From the NCBI RefSeq assembly GCF_036250735.1, contig NZ_CP109430.1:5704001-5768000 (forward strand): a DNA stretch of 64,000 nt. Reading direction: 5' to 3'. Below the pieces are notes generated by a model, which was not told the origin of the DNA, did not search any database, and saw nothing but the letters and a program-made list of their open reading frames with translations. Shown here in pieces: positions 35,406 to 43,505 of the stretch. Within the stretch, counting starts at the first letter, position 1. Each line of letters begins with the position of its first letter. A program made the position numbers and the translations under genes. Origin of the DNA: Streptosporangium sp. NBC_01495 (GTDB lineage Bacteria; Actinomycetota; Actinomycetes; Streptosporangiales; Streptosporangiaceae).

Positions 35406-36785
35406 ATGCCCCCAACCGCCGTGGCGACCTCATCTGAGGCCCCGACGACCCTCGACCAGCTCCTTGACCGAGGGCGAGTCCAGGGCCACCTTTCACTCGC
35501 GGAGCTGCGCCACGCCTTCGCCGAGGCGGGCATCAGCCCCGCCGAGGGCAGGTCGATCCTGCGCGAGCTCACCGAGGCGGGCGTCAGCCTGGCGGCCGAG
35601 AACGAGCCCGCGCTCTCCACGTCCGCCGCCAAGAGCGCCCGCAAGACCCCCGCCCGCAAGGCGAAGGCCGCCCCCGCGAGGAAGACCGCGGCGAAGACCG
35701 AGCCCGCGGCGGGTGCCGCCGGGACCAGGGCGGAGCCCCCGGGCGACCCCAGGGCCACCAAGACCACCAAGGCGACCGCGAAGGACGCCGCGGCGGAGCT
35801 CGACGACGAGTGGAACCCGCCGGAGGAGACCGAGGTGGAGGCCGAGCCGACCCTCGACCTCGACGACCAGTCCTCCGTCATGGGCGACTCGGTGCACACC
35901 TACCTGAAGTCGATCGGCCGTCGTACCCTGCTCACCGCCGCGCAGGAGGTCGAGCTGGCCAAGCGCATCGAGGCCGGCCTGTACGCCGAGTCCAAGCTGG
36001 AGGCCGACCCGGGCCTGTCCGCGGTCGCGCGTGACGACCTGGAGTGGATCGCCGAGGACGGCCGCCGGGCCAAGGACCACATGCTGGAGGCGAACCTCCG
36101 CCTGGTCGTCTCCGTGGCGAAGAAGTACACCGACCGGGGCATGGCCCTGCTCGACGTGGTCCAGGAGGGCAACCTGGGCCTGATCCGCGCGGTGGAGAAG
36201 TTCGACTACACCAAGGGCTACAAGTTCTCCACCTACGCGATGTGGTGGATCCGCCAGGCCATCCAGCGCGGCTTCGCCGACTCGGCCCGCACCATCAGGC
36301 TGCCGGTGCACGTGCTGGAGATGCTCTCCAAGCTGTCGCGCGTCGAGCGCGACATGCACCAGCGCCTGGGCCGCGAGCCCACGCCGGAGGAGCTGGGCGT
36401 CGAGCTGGACAAGACCCCCGACCAGATCGAGGAGCTGCTGCGCACCAGCCGCCAGCCGATCAGCCTCAATGCCACCATCGGCGAGGACGGCGAGACGACC
36501 ATCGGCGATCTCATCGAGGACGTCGACTCGCCCGAGGCATCGGAGGTCGTCGACCGCCAGCTGCTGGGCGAGCAGCTGCGCGGGGTGCTGGGCAACCTCT
36601 CCCCCAGGGAGGCCAAGATCATGGCCCTGCGCTTCGGCCTCGTCGACGGCAAGCCCCACACCCTCGACGAGATCGGCAAGCACCTCGGCCTGACGCGCGA
36701 GCGCATCCGCCAGCTGGAGAAGGAGTCGCTCTCCAAGCTCCGCCACCCCAGCAACACCCGTCCGCTGCTCGACTGGGCCAGCTGA
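35406..36785 (+). CDS. Principal-type RNA polymerase sigma factor (RpoD/HrdB family)
   Basis: A 459-residue sigma-70 protein with all regions: 1.1-like helices (TLDQLLDRGRVQGHLSLAEL, about 12-60), a long Lys/Ala/Pro-rich spacer, region 1.2 (DSVHTYLKSIGRR), region 2 (LRLVVSVAKKYTDRGMALLD, FSTYAMWWIRQAIQRGFADS), region 3 and region 4 with the HTH (TLDEIGKHLGLTRERIRQLEKE). It can be the housekeeping sigma or a close HrdB paralogue; the ending LLDWAS differs from the HrdB proteins I know. ATG follows GGAGGAGG. The SigR-like promoter suggests induction by oxidative stress. Confidence 0.92.
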   Translation: MPPTAVATSSEAPTTLDQLLDRGRVQGHLSLAELRHAFAEAGISPAEGRSILRELTEAGVSLAAENEPALSTSAAKSARKTPARKAKAAPARKTAAKTEPAAGAAGTRAEPPGDPRATKTTKATAKDAAAELDDEWNPPEETEVEAEPTLDLDDQSSVMGDSVHTYLKSIGRRTLLTAAQEVELAKRIEAGLYAESKLEADPGLSAVARDDLEWIAEDGRRAKDHMLEANLRLVVSVAKKYTDRGMALLDVVQEGNLGLIRAVEKFDYTKGYKFSTYAMWWIRQAIQRGFADSARTIRLPVHVLEMLSKLSRVERDMHQRLGREPTPEELGVELDKTPDQIEELLRTSRQPISLNATIGEDGETTIGDLIEDVDSPEASEVVDRQLLGEQLRGVLGNLSPREAKIMALRFGLVDGKPHTLDEIGKHLGLTRERIRQLEKESLSKLRHPSNTRPLLDWAS

Positions 36786-36827
36786 CCGGCAGCTCTGACC
36801 GGCAGCCGACCGGCAGCCGACCGGCAC
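36783..36827. repeat. 11-bp repeat x4 starting in the sigma-factor stop codon
   Basis: TGACCGGCAGC (36783-36793, containing the stop), again at 36796-36806, then CGACCGGCAGC (36807-36817) and CGACCGGCAC (36818-36827). Two copies carry TGA, in different frames. Confidence 0.85.
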
Positions 36828-36865
36828 TGCGCCGCCCGGCCCCGTCCGGCCCCGTCCGGCCCGTC

Positions 36866-36914
36866 GCGAAGGGCGCCACCGCGAGACCTCCCGGTCCGCG
36901 GTGGCGCCCTTCGC
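36866..36914 (+). terminator. Strong terminator hairpin after the sigma-factor gene
   Basis: GCGAAGGGCGCCACCGCG (36866-36883) pairs perfectly with CGCGGTGGCGCCCTTCGC (36897-36914) around a 13-base loop. Confidence 0.75.
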
Positions 36915-36978
36915 CGTGTCCGGCCCCTGCGGGGAGAGCCCCCCGAAGGGACCTGCGGGAGCGCGGAGCGCCCCTCCC

Positions 36979-37026
36979 CGAGGGCCGGGTACGGGACCGG
37001 GGCGACGGTCCCCGTACCGGCCCTCG
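36979..37026 (-). terminator. Terminator hairpin after mbtH
   Basis: CGAGGGCCGG near 36979 pairs with CCGGCCCTCG ending 37026; TACGGG/CCCGTA continues the stem after a one-base bulge. It lies just downstream of the leftward mbtH. Confidence 0.6.
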
Positions 37027-37041
37027 AAGGTCTGAGAGGAG

Positions 37042-37251
37042 TCAGCCACCCATCTCGGCGACGAGGCTTCGGGGGCGCATGTCGGTCCAGGAGCTCTCGA
37101 CGTAGGCCAGGCAACCGGCGCGGGAGTCCTCGCCGTGGGCGATCTCCCAGCCCGCGGGGACGTCGGCGAACGCGGGCCACAGCGAGTGCTGCCCCTCGGC
37201 GTTCACCAGCACCAGGAAGGACGCGTCCTCATCGTCGAAGGGGTTGGTCAT
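37042..37251 (-). CDS. mbtH: MbtH-like NRPS accessory protein
   Basis: A 69-residue MbtH-family protein that binds and activates adenylation domains of non-ribosomal peptide synthetases. Family marks are [20 protein letters not shown] at the start, then [14 protein letters not shown] and the end [11 protein letters not shown]. No NRPS is in the window, so its partner is elsewhere; the divergent dhb genes and iron boxes point to a catechol-peptide siderophore. GGAGGTAACC precedes the ATG. Confidence 0.95.
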   Translation of the reverse strand: MTNPFDDEDASFLVLVNAEGQHSLWPAFADVPAGWEIAHGEDSRAGCLAYVESSWTDMRPRSLVAEMGG

Positions 37252-37532
37252 CGGTTACCTCCAGCATGGGTGTACCGGGTGGCGGACCCGGATCGGTGGA
37301 TTCGCCCGGCGCCGACGGTGACGGTCAACGCGGGTCCTCCGTACGGGCGGCGCGGGGGTGTTCCACCGGCGCGCCCGGGGGTCGGCGACCGCCGCTTCCC
37401 CACCGGATGCGAGGAGTCCCCGGGCGCGGGAATAAGGCAGACGAAAATGGCATAACTGCGTGCACCTCGGTGAAGTGCCTGGTCACGGCGTTGGGCGAGT
37501 GGCCTGAGAGGCCACTGGGGCGGAGTGTCTTA

Positions 37533-37551
37533 TTAGGGAAGCCTAACCTAA
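37533..37551. promoter_or_regulatory. Iron box 1 (DmdR/IdeR-type)
   Basis: TTAGGGAAGCCTAACCTAA matches the TTAGGTTAGSCTAACCTAA consensus at 17 of 19 positions. A leftward TTGACA sits just to its right, so it probably controls transcription toward mbtH. The surrounding gap (37252-37678) holds no gene I can support; it also contains the hairpin AGTGGCCT-GAG-AGGCCACT (37498-37516). Confidence 0.75.
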
Positions 37552-37646
37552 GATCCACCCCATTGACGACAATGTCAAGATGCCTAATCATCAGGAGCTA
37601 GATCACCTTGACTCCTATCCGCCGCACTCTCGACAGTCGGGGTAAG

Positions 37647-37665
37647 TGAGGCAAGGCTAACCTAA
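37647..37665. promoter_or_regulatory. Iron box 2 (DmdR/IdeR-type)
   Basis: TGAGGCAAGGCTAACCTAA matches the iron-box consensus at 16 of 19 positions. It ends 13 bases before the dhbA start and overlaps a TAACCT -10-like box, so iron-loaded repressor would block dhbACB. Confidence 0.72.
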
Positions 37666-37678
37666 ATTTATCAGTGAG

Positions 37679-38446
37679 GTGCGTGTGATCGATAGGCAAG
37701 ACCATCCCGGGCTTTCCGGGACGGTGGCTCTCGTCACGGGCGCCGCCGGAGGCATCGGGGCCGCCGTCGCGGCGACCCTCGCCCGCGCCGGGGCGGTCGT
37801 GGCCGGGGTCGACGTGCGCGACGGGCCCTGGGAGGACCACGGGGAACCGGTGACCCGACACCACACCGACGTCACGGACCCCGAACAGGTGGACGCGGTC
37901 GTCGGAAGGATCGAGGACGAGCTGGGACCGATCGGGGTCCTGGTCAACGTCGCGGGCGTGCTGCGCACCGGCGCGGTGACCGAGACGGGCACCGACGACT
38001 GGGCCCACGTGTTCGCGGTGAACGCCGGCGGGGTCTTCCACACCGTCCGCGCCGTCGCCCGCCGCATGATCCCCCGCGGCGGCGGGACGATCGTCACGGT
38101 GGCCTCCAACGCCGCGGGCGTGCCGCGCGTCGGCATGGCGGCGTACGCGGCGTCCAAGGCCGCCGCGGTCATGTTCACCCGGTGTGCCGGGCTGGAGCTC
38201 GCCCGCCACGGCATCCGCTGCAACGTGGTCTCGCCAGGATCGACCGACACCGCCATGCAGGCGGGGCTCGATCCCCACGCGGCGCTCATGGGAGACCTCT
38301 CCTCCTACCGCGTGGGCATCCCGCTGGGCCGGCTGGCCGACCCCCAGGACGTCGCCGAAGCCGTGATCTTCCTGGCCTCGGACCGTTCCCGGCACATCAC
38401 CATGCAAGACCTGTACGTGGACGGCGGCGCCACGCTCAGGGCCTGA
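37679..38446 (+). CDS. dhbA: 2,3-dihydro-2,3-dihydroxybenzoate dehydrogenase
   Basis: A 255-residue short-chain dehydrogenase using NAD to make 2,3-dihydroxybenzoate. The cofactor loop is [15 protein letters not shown] follows, and the active-site set is [10 protein letters not shown] (Ser is displaced by Asn/Ala as in EntA-type enzymes), Y-AASK. The dhbA-dhbC-dhbB order and iron boxes support the EntA/DhbA role over other SDRs. The start may be GTG at 37679 or 37685. First gene of the rightward operon. Confidence 0.88.
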   Translation: MRVIDRQDHPGLSGTVALVTGAAGGIGAAVAATLARAGAVVAGVDVRDGPWEDHGEPVTRHHTDVTDPEQVDAVVGRIEDELGPIGVLVNVAGVLRTGAVTETGTDDWAHVFAVNAGGVFHTVRAVARRMIPRGGGTIVTVASNAAGVPRVGMAAYAASKAAAVMFTRCAGLELARHGIRCNVVSPGSTDTAMQAGLDPHAALMGDLSSYRVGIPLGRLADPQDVAEAVIFLASDRSRHITMQDLYVDGGATLRA

Positions 38447-38466
38447 GATCCCCCGAAAGGTCAGCC

Positions 38467-39693
38467 TTGACTATCGCATACGAGGCGGTCAGCGCCACCG
38501 AACTTCTCGATGAGTACCGGCCGGGTTCCTCATCGATCTTCTCCTCTCCCCGGCACACCCTTCTCGCCGGGGGCGTCGCCGACGTGGTGGCGCCCGCCTG
38601 GACCATGCGGGAGCTGGCCGAGCGCGTGCGCGAGCACCGCGACCTGGTCCTCGGCGCGATCCCGTTCGACGACCCCGCCGCGGCACGGCTGATCACCCCG
38701 GTGCGCGCCCGCTGGGCCGACCCTTTCGTCCCCGGCGAGCCGCCACCCCGCGAGGGCGCGCGACCGCCGTGGCGGATCACCCCCGTCCCCACCCCCTCGG
38801 GCCATCTGGAGGGCGTACGACGTGTCCTGGAACTGCTCGGCACGGGCGCGGTGGAGAAGGTGGTGCTGGCCAGGTCACTGGAGCTGACGAGGCCTGAGCC
38901 GGTCGACGTCGCCGCGATGGTCCGGCGCCTGGCGGTCCGCGACCCGCACGGCCACGTCTTCGCCGTCGACCTGCCCGGCGGGCGGACCCTGGTGGGCGCC
39001 AGCCCCGAACTGCTGGTCTCCAGGGACGGGCCCGCCGTCGTCGCCAACCCGCTGGCCGGCTCCGCCGCGCGCAGCGCCGACCCCGTGGAGGACCGCCGCC
39101 GCGCGGCGGCGCTGCTCTGCTCGGCCAAGGAGCAGCACGAGCACGCGGTCGTGGTCCAGGCCGTGGCCGCCGCGCTCGCCCCGCACTGCCGGGCGCTGAG
39201 CGTCCCGGCCGAGCCGTCGCTGATCTGCACCTCGACCATGTGGCACCTGTCCAGCAGGATCACCGGGCGGCTCGCCGACCCGCGCACCACCGCGCTCGAC
39301 CTCGCCGTCGCCCTGCACCCGACCCCCGCGGTCTGCGGGACGCCCACCCTCGCGGCGCGCGCCGCGATCGCCGGCATCGAACCCTTCGACCGGGGCTTCT
39401 ACACCGGCATGGTCGGCTGGTGCGACGCCTCGGGGGACGGCGAGTGGGCGGTGGCGATCCGCTGCGCCGAGGTGACCGGCGGCGGCATCCGGCTGTTCGC
39501 CGGTGGCGGGATCGTCACGGGCTCGGTCCCCGAGGAGGAACTGGCCGAGACCTCCGCGAAGTTCCGGACCCTCCTGCAGGCCCTCGGCCTGGCCCCGGAC
39601 CTCGATGTGGACCTGGACCTGGACGCGGACACGGTCTCCGGCATGGAGGCCGTCGCCGTCACCGGGGAGAAGCCCGGGAGAGGACAGGTGTGA
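38467..39693 (+). CDS. dhbC: Isochorismate synthase (siderophore)
   Basis: A 408-residue chorismate-binding enzyme turning chorismate into isochorismate. The TTG start follows AAAGG by six bases. Core motifs are [55 protein letters not shown] and [26 protein letters not shown], then [10 protein letters not shown]. The Lys/Glu pair that selects water as nucleophile appears intact. It feeds DhbB; the same product is also MenD substrate (31 kb), but the iron boxes tie this copy to siderophore synthesis. Confidence 0.92.
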   Translation: MTIAYEAVSATELLDEYRPGSSSIFSSPRHTLLAGGVADVVAPAWTMRELAERVREHRDLVLGAIPFDDPAAARLITPVRARWADPFVPGEPPPREGARPPWRITPVPTPSGHLEGVRRVLELLGTGAVEKVVLARSLELTRPEPVDVAAMVRRLAVRDPHGHVFAVDLPGGRTLVGASPELLVSRDGPAVVANPLAGSAARSADPVEDRRRAAALLCSAKEQHEHAVVVQAVAAALAPHCRALSVPAEPSLICTSTMWHLSSRITGRLADPRTTALDLAVALHPTPAVCGTPTLAARAAIAGIEPFDRGFYTGMVGWCDASGDGEWAVAIRCAEVTGGGIRLFAGGGIVTGSVPEEELAETSAKFRTLLQALGLAPDLDVDLDLDADTVSGMEAVAVTGEKPGRGQV

Positions 39694-39740
39694 CCCCCAG
39701 CACGTCGAGACGCCGAGAGAAAGCAGAAGGAGAGGCAGTC

Positions 39741-40400
39741 GTGGCCATACCCGCAATCACCCCCTATCCGATGCCCCGCGAGGACGAGATGCCCGTCAAC
39801 CGCGTCTCCTGGACACCGGACGCCCGCCGGGCGGTGCTGCTCGTCCACGACATGCAGAACCACTTCGTGAACGCGTTCGCGCCGGGAACCTCGCCGATCG
39901 TGGAACTGGTCTCGGCGATCACGGATCTCCGCGAGACGGCCTGGGAGCTCGGCGTCCCGGTGGTGTACTCGGCCCAGCCCGGCGGACAGACCTCGGCCCA
40001 GCGCGGCCTGCTGGAGGACTTCTGGGGAGCCGGGGTCGGCACCGACCCGAGCGCCCAGGAGATCGTCGCGGCGCTCACCCCCGGCCCGGACGACATCCGG
40101 CTGACCAAGTGGCGCTACAGCGCCTTCCACCGCACCCCGCTGCGCACCCTGCTCGCCGAACAGGGCCGCGACCAGCTCATCGTCACCGGCATCTACGCCC
40201 ACATCGGCTGCCTGATGACGGCCTGCGACGCCTTCATGGGCGATGTGGAGGTGTTCTTCGTGGCCGACGGGGTGGCCGACTTCTCCGCCGAGCACCACCG
40301 GATGGCCCAGACCTATGCGGCCGAGCGGTGCGCGGCGGTCCTGCCCGCCGCCCGCGTCCGGCGGCTGCTCGCCTCCTCGGCCGCGCACGCCACCCGCTGA
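39741..40400 (+). CDS. dhbB: Isochorismatase
   Basis: A 219-residue isochorismatase-fold hydrolase splitting isochorismate into pyruvate and 2,3-dihydro-2,3-dihydroxybenzoate. The catalytic Asp lies in LLVHDMQNHFVNAF, the Lys in LTKWRYSAF, and the motif TGIYAHIGCLMTACDAFM carries the usual cis-peptide and Cys region. It lacks the C-terminal aryl-carrier domain of EntB/DhbB fusions (219 residues only), so a separate carrier is needed. GTG follows AAGGAG. No dhbE ligase gene follows. Confidence 0.9.
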   Translation: MAIPAITPYPMPREDEMPVNRVSWTPDARRAVLLVHDMQNHFVNAFAPGTSPIVELVSAITDLRETAWELGVPVVYSAQPGGQTSAQRGLLEDFWGAGVGTDPSAQEIVAALTPGPDDIRLTKWRYSAFHRTPLRTLLAEQGRDQLIVTGIYAHIGCLMTACDAFMGDVEVFFVADGVADFSAEHHRMAQTYAAERCAAVLPAARVRRLLASSAAHATR

Positions 40401-40415
40401 GCCCGTAACCCGAAG

Positions 40416-40440
40416 ACCCGCGGGGAGAGGCCCCGCGGGT
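40416..40440 (+). terminator. Bidirectional terminator after dhbB
   Basis: ACCCGCGGGG-AGAGG-CCCCGCGGGT, perfect 10-bp stem, between the converging dhbB and the hypothetical gene at 40459. Confidence 0.75.
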
Positions 40441-40458
40441 GAGGATCAGGGGTGGGGA

Positions 40459-40860
40459 TCAGCGGGCGGAGGCGGTGACCGGGCGCGGAACCCGGGGGAT
40501 GCCGGTCAGCCGGTTCTGCTCGCGAAGGGTGCGCAGGCGGTTGACCTCGGCGGTCCACTCGGCGCCCTTGGGGGTGGCCCTGCCCTTGCGGCGGCGGATC
40601 CGGTCGTCGTACGACTTGATCCCGAACGTCGCGCGCTGGTTGGCCTCGGCCGCGCGCAGGGCCTCGGTGAGCGCCCCGTCGAAGGCCAGCCCGGCGGCGC
40701 GCAGCTCCTGCACGGGGGCCGCGGCGGCCTGGGCCCGGCGCACCTCGGCCTCGGCCTGGCGCGCCTTCTCCAGGAGCTCGGGGAAGCTCTTCCCGACCTC
40801 CTGGTCAGCGTGGTGACGAACCTCCGCCTCCCGGCTCACGCGCGGTCGGAAAAACGCCAT
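40459..40860 (-). CDS. Hypothetical helical protein
   Basis: A 133-residue basic, mainly helical protein with a coiled-coil-like middle (LLEKARQAEAEVRRAQAAAA) and FGIKSYDDRIRRRKGRATPKGAEWTAEVNRL near the C-terminus, split here for reading. I do not recognise the family. No membrane segment or signal. It converges on dhbB and stands divergent from the TetR gene, with about 200 bp between them. Confidence 0.6.
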   Translation of the reverse strand: MAFFRPRVSREAEVRHHADQEVGKSFPELLEKARQAEAEVRRAQAAAAPVQELRAAGLAFDGALTEALRAAEANQRATFGIKSYDDRIRRRKGRATPKGAEWTAEVNRLRTLREQNRLTGIPRVPRPVTASAR

Positions 40861-41067
40861 CTTCTTCCCTCTCTCGCCGGTCGCCGGGTCTCCTCCGGCA
40901 GATCACCGCTCGTAGCCTACGCGCTCCGCCCCCACCCCACACACTCAGGGACCGGACCTCTCCCGGAGCGGCCCGGCTCGCCGGGCGGCGGCGTCGCCGG
41001 GAGAGGTCCGTTCCGTCCGGCGCGCCGTCCTTTACGCAGTAAGGTGCGCGGTGGCAGGATGCCTCCC

Positions 41068-41664
41068 ATGCCTGCCAAGCGACCGCCCGTCCCGCTCTCC
41101 AGGGAGCGCATCATCGACGCCGCCCTCCACATCGCAGACGGACAGGGGCTCCGGCGCCTGACGATGCGGCGGCTGGGTGACGCGCTCCAGGTGGAGGCGA
41201 TGGCCATCTACCACCACCTGCCGCGCGGCAAGGACGCCCTCATGGACGCGCTGGCCGAGCACGTCACCACCGTCCACGCCGAGCCCGGCGAGAGCTGGCA
41301 GGAGAGCGCGAGGGCCTGGTGCCGGGCGAGCCGGGCGGCACTGAGGGAGCATCCCGGGGTGCTGGCCCTGGCCCTGACCAAGCCCCCCAGGGGCAGGGCG
41401 GCGATCGCGATCAGGGAGCAGACCGACCAGCTGGCCGACGCGGGCCTGGCCGACCCGGCGGGGGCGGTACGCGCCCTGCGGGCCTACGTCTTCGGCGCGG
41501 TGGCGGTGGAGGTGCAGCAGTCGGGCTGGGCAGAGCCCCAGGGCGACCCGGGCGACGAGGACGAGCCCTGGCGCCCCCCGTCGAGGGGCGGCGGCAGCCC
41601 GGGGGCGGACACCGACTTCGAGCACGGGCTGGACGCGCTCCTGGCCGGCCTGGGCGCACGGTGA
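41068..41664 (+). CDS. TetR-family regulator
   Basis: A 198-residue repressor. The N-terminal HTH is LSRERIIDAALHIADGQGLRRLTMRRLGDALQV with YHHLPRGKDALMDALAEHV after it; the C-terminal domain resembles the tetracycline-repressor C-terminal class (TetR_C). The ligand is unknown. ATG at 41059 is an in-frame alternative. The divergent hypothetical gene (40860) is the nearest possible target. The stop codon is the first of four 11-bp repeat units. Confidence 0.85.
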   Translation: MPAKRPPVPLSRERIIDAALHIADGQGLRRLTMRRLGDALQVEAMAIYHHLPRGKDALMDALAEHVTTVHAEPGESWQESARAWCRASRAALREHPGVLALALTKPPRGRAAIAIREQTDQLADAGLADPAGAVRALRAYVFGAVAVEVQQSGWAEPQGDPGDEDEPWRPPSRGGGSPGADTDFEHGLDALLAGLGAR

Positions 41665-41704
41665 GCGCGCAGTGAGCACACAGTGAGCACACAGTGAGCA
41701 CACA
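41661..41704. repeat. 11-bp tandem repeat x4 starting on the TetR stop codon
   Basis: GTGAGCGCGCA followed by three exact GTGAGCACACA units (41661-41671, -41682, -41693, -41704). Each carries TGA (41662, 41673, 41684, 41695), so stops fall in all three frames. Confidence 0.92.
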
Positions 41705-42124
41705 GTGTCGGTAAGGGGCGGCCAGGGGTTGGGAAAGCCCGTATCGGCGCACGTCAGAAACTTGTAACCGATCGTTTACCCGCCGGGCGGCGTGTCGCAC
41801 TTGGTCGAATATCCTTATATGAGGCATGCTGTGTTATAGGTCACATCCCCTGATAAAGCCCTGCCGGACTGACCCTCTACCAGTTCTTAAACAGTCCTAA
41901 CGGGCTATGTCGCCGAGGTGCGATTGATCGCACACTTGATCTGCTTGATGTGCGCTCCTCGTTCTGTTACGGGGGTCGCATGGCCATATATCAACATTCA
42001 GATGCTCGTCCCCGTCATACGTGGGAACGGAGACCCATCGGTGACGGTGCCGCCGGATGTCCGATACCCACCCGTGCCCGGCATGACCCGGGCGAGCCGA
42101 CACGAGAGATCCGGAGGCACGCCG
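41705..42124. promoter_or_regulatory. A+T-rich gap with a 16-bp inverted repeat
   Basis: 420 bp before the DUF5999 gene. The stretch 41750-42000 is clearly lower in G+C than neighbours. GTGCGAT-TG-ATCGCAC (41918-41933) is a perfect inverted repeat. No convincing coding frame; a small RNA or long 5' leader is possible. Confidence 0.4.
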
Positions 42125-42316
42125 ATGTGCCCGCACGAGCCGTCCTGTCCGTCCGCCGACGCGCTGGACCGCGAAGCCGCCCGCACCATGGCGGCCCACC
42201 CCGAGCAGGGCTGGAGCCTGCTCTGCAACGGTGTGGTGCTGTTCGACGACACCGGCGAGCTCCTCCCGGACGGTGCCGTCATCGAGCCGCACCGGCCACT
42301 GGCCGGCGTCGTCTGA
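42125..42316 (+). CDS. DUF5999 small protein
   Basis: A 63-residue protein MCPHEPSCPSADALDREAAR followed by HPEQGWSLLCNGVVLFDDTGELLPDG. This is the actinomycete DUF5999 family, often with conserved Cys near the N-terminus (here C2, C8 and C49-like positions); function unknown. The ATG follows GGAGG. A long A+T-rich upstream region suggests regulated expression. Confidence 0.85.
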   Translation: MCPHEPSCPSADALDREAARTMAAHPEQGWSLLCNGVVLFDDTGELLPDGAVIEPHRPLAGVV

Positions 42317-42322
42317 GGCCCG

Positions 42323-43045
42323 TCACCCCCGACCGGTCACGCTGAGCGAGTTCACCGAGCCCGGCCGCATCCTCGCGCCGAGCCACTCGGCGACCACCTC
42401 GCCCACCCTGGCGGGATTTCTCCCGAGGTCGTGACCCTCCCCCGGCAGCACCACCAGGCGCGCGGCGTCCGCCGCCTCGGGCACGCCGAACGGGTCACGG
42501 TCTCCGTTCACCACCAGCACGTCCACGCCCGCCGAGCGCAGCTCGTCGGCGCGTGACCGCTCCGGCTTCCTCGGCGGGTGCAGCGGGAACGCCAGCGCGA
42601 CGACCGCGCCGGCCTCGACCCTCCCGGCCGTACGGCACGCGACCCTGGCCCCGTTGCTCCGCCCGCCCTGCGCCAGCGGCAGCCCCGGATAGCGCCCGCG
42701 CAACCCGGCCACCAGCGTCTCCCACGCCTCGTCCTGCTTGACCGCCGACCCCGGCGCGCGGGCCCCGCGCACGCGGAACGGCTGGAGCACCCGTGCGACC
42801 GTCCCGCCGATCGCCGTCACGGCGTCCCGCACGGCCAGCAGGTCGGGGGCGTCCACTCCCCCGGCCGAGCCGTGGGTGAGTACCAGCAGGAAGCGCGGGG
42901 CGGCCACCTCGTCGATCTCCACCAGGGCCGGGCCGTGCGGGGTCGCGATCTCCACGGGCTGGACCGCGCCCGCCGGGTGCCGGGACCCCGGCCCGGTCCC
43001 CGGGGCGGACGCCGGCGCGAGAGAGGTGGGCTCGGAGGTGGACAC
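42323..43045 (-). CDS. Alpha/beta-hydrolase (KANL3/Tex30-like)
   Basis: A 240-residue hydrolase of the KANL3/Tex30-like dienelactone-hydrolase clan. Nucleophile elbow is GGRSNGARVA, the acid is in NGDRDPFG and the His in PGEGHDLGRNP. The first about 30 residues are Ser/Pro-rich. The GTG start is one option; an in-frame ATG at 43093 would add 16 residues. Substrate unknown. It converges on the DUF5999 gene with only 6 bp between stops and is divergent from the small membrane protein gene. Confidence 0.8.
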   Translation of the reverse strand: MSTSEPTSLAPASAPGTGPGSRHPAGAVQPVEIATPHGPALVEIDEVAAPRFLLVLTHGSAGGVDAPDLLAVRDAVTAIGGTVARVLQPFRVRGARAPGSAVKQDEAWETLVAGLRGRYPGLPLAQGGRSNGARVACRTAGRVEAGAVVALAFPLHPPRKPERSRADELRSAGVDVLVVNGDRDPFGVPEAADAARLVVLPGEGHDLGRNPARVGEVVAEWLGARMRPGSVNSLSVTGRG

Positions 43046-43100
43046 GGATATCGTCCTAACGACTGATGCCCGGCGGGCGGGTGGAAGGAACAATCGAAGC

Positions 43101-43451
43101 GTGCAGGACTATCAAGATATCCGCCAGGACATGCGCGCCACCGTCGAGGCCCGGCGCGACCTCGGCCCGGAGTACGAGACCGCGCTCATCGAGTCGTTCG
43201 TGTCACGCCTCGACGCGACCATCGCCCACCGGGTACGCGCCGAGATGCACGCAGCCGGGGCACCGAAGGTCAAGCCGCGCAAGAACACGAACTCCTCGAT
43301 CCCGATCGCCCTCGGTTCGATGGGCATCGGGATCCCGCTGACCGCCATCGCGGCGCAGACCTCCGGCACCGCCGGACTGCTGCTGGCCTGGGGCGGGATC
43401 GTCGCGATCAACTTCGCCCACGCCCTGAGCCGCTGGCGGGAGCGCGACTGA
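43101..43451 (+). CDS. Small membrane protein
   Basis: A 116-residue protein from a GTG start after GGAAGGA. A helical N-terminus (DIRQDMRATVEARRDLGPEY) leads to a basic stretch PKVKPRKNTNSS and two membrane helices (about 70-90 and 92-110, GIGIPLTAIAAQTSGTAGLLLAWGGIVAINFA). It resembles uncharacterised actinomycete membrane proteins that combine a cytoplasmic helix with two TM segments. No function is inferred. It may be leaderless-like since its distance to the divergent hydrolase is small. Confidence 0.7.
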   Translation: MQDYQDIRQDMRATVEARRDLGPEYETALIESFVSRLDATIAHRVRAEMHAAGAPKVKPRKNTNSSIPIALGSMGIGIPLTAIAAQTSGTAGLLLAWGGIVAINFAHALSRWRERD

Positions 43452-43505
43452 CACCCGCCGGGCCCACCCGGCGCACCGCGCCCCGGCCGCAGAGGTGCCA
43501 GGGCC

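Noticed and set aside
37266-37601. Rightward open frame across the iron-box region
   Set aside because: Overlaps both regulatory elements and has no family resemblance.
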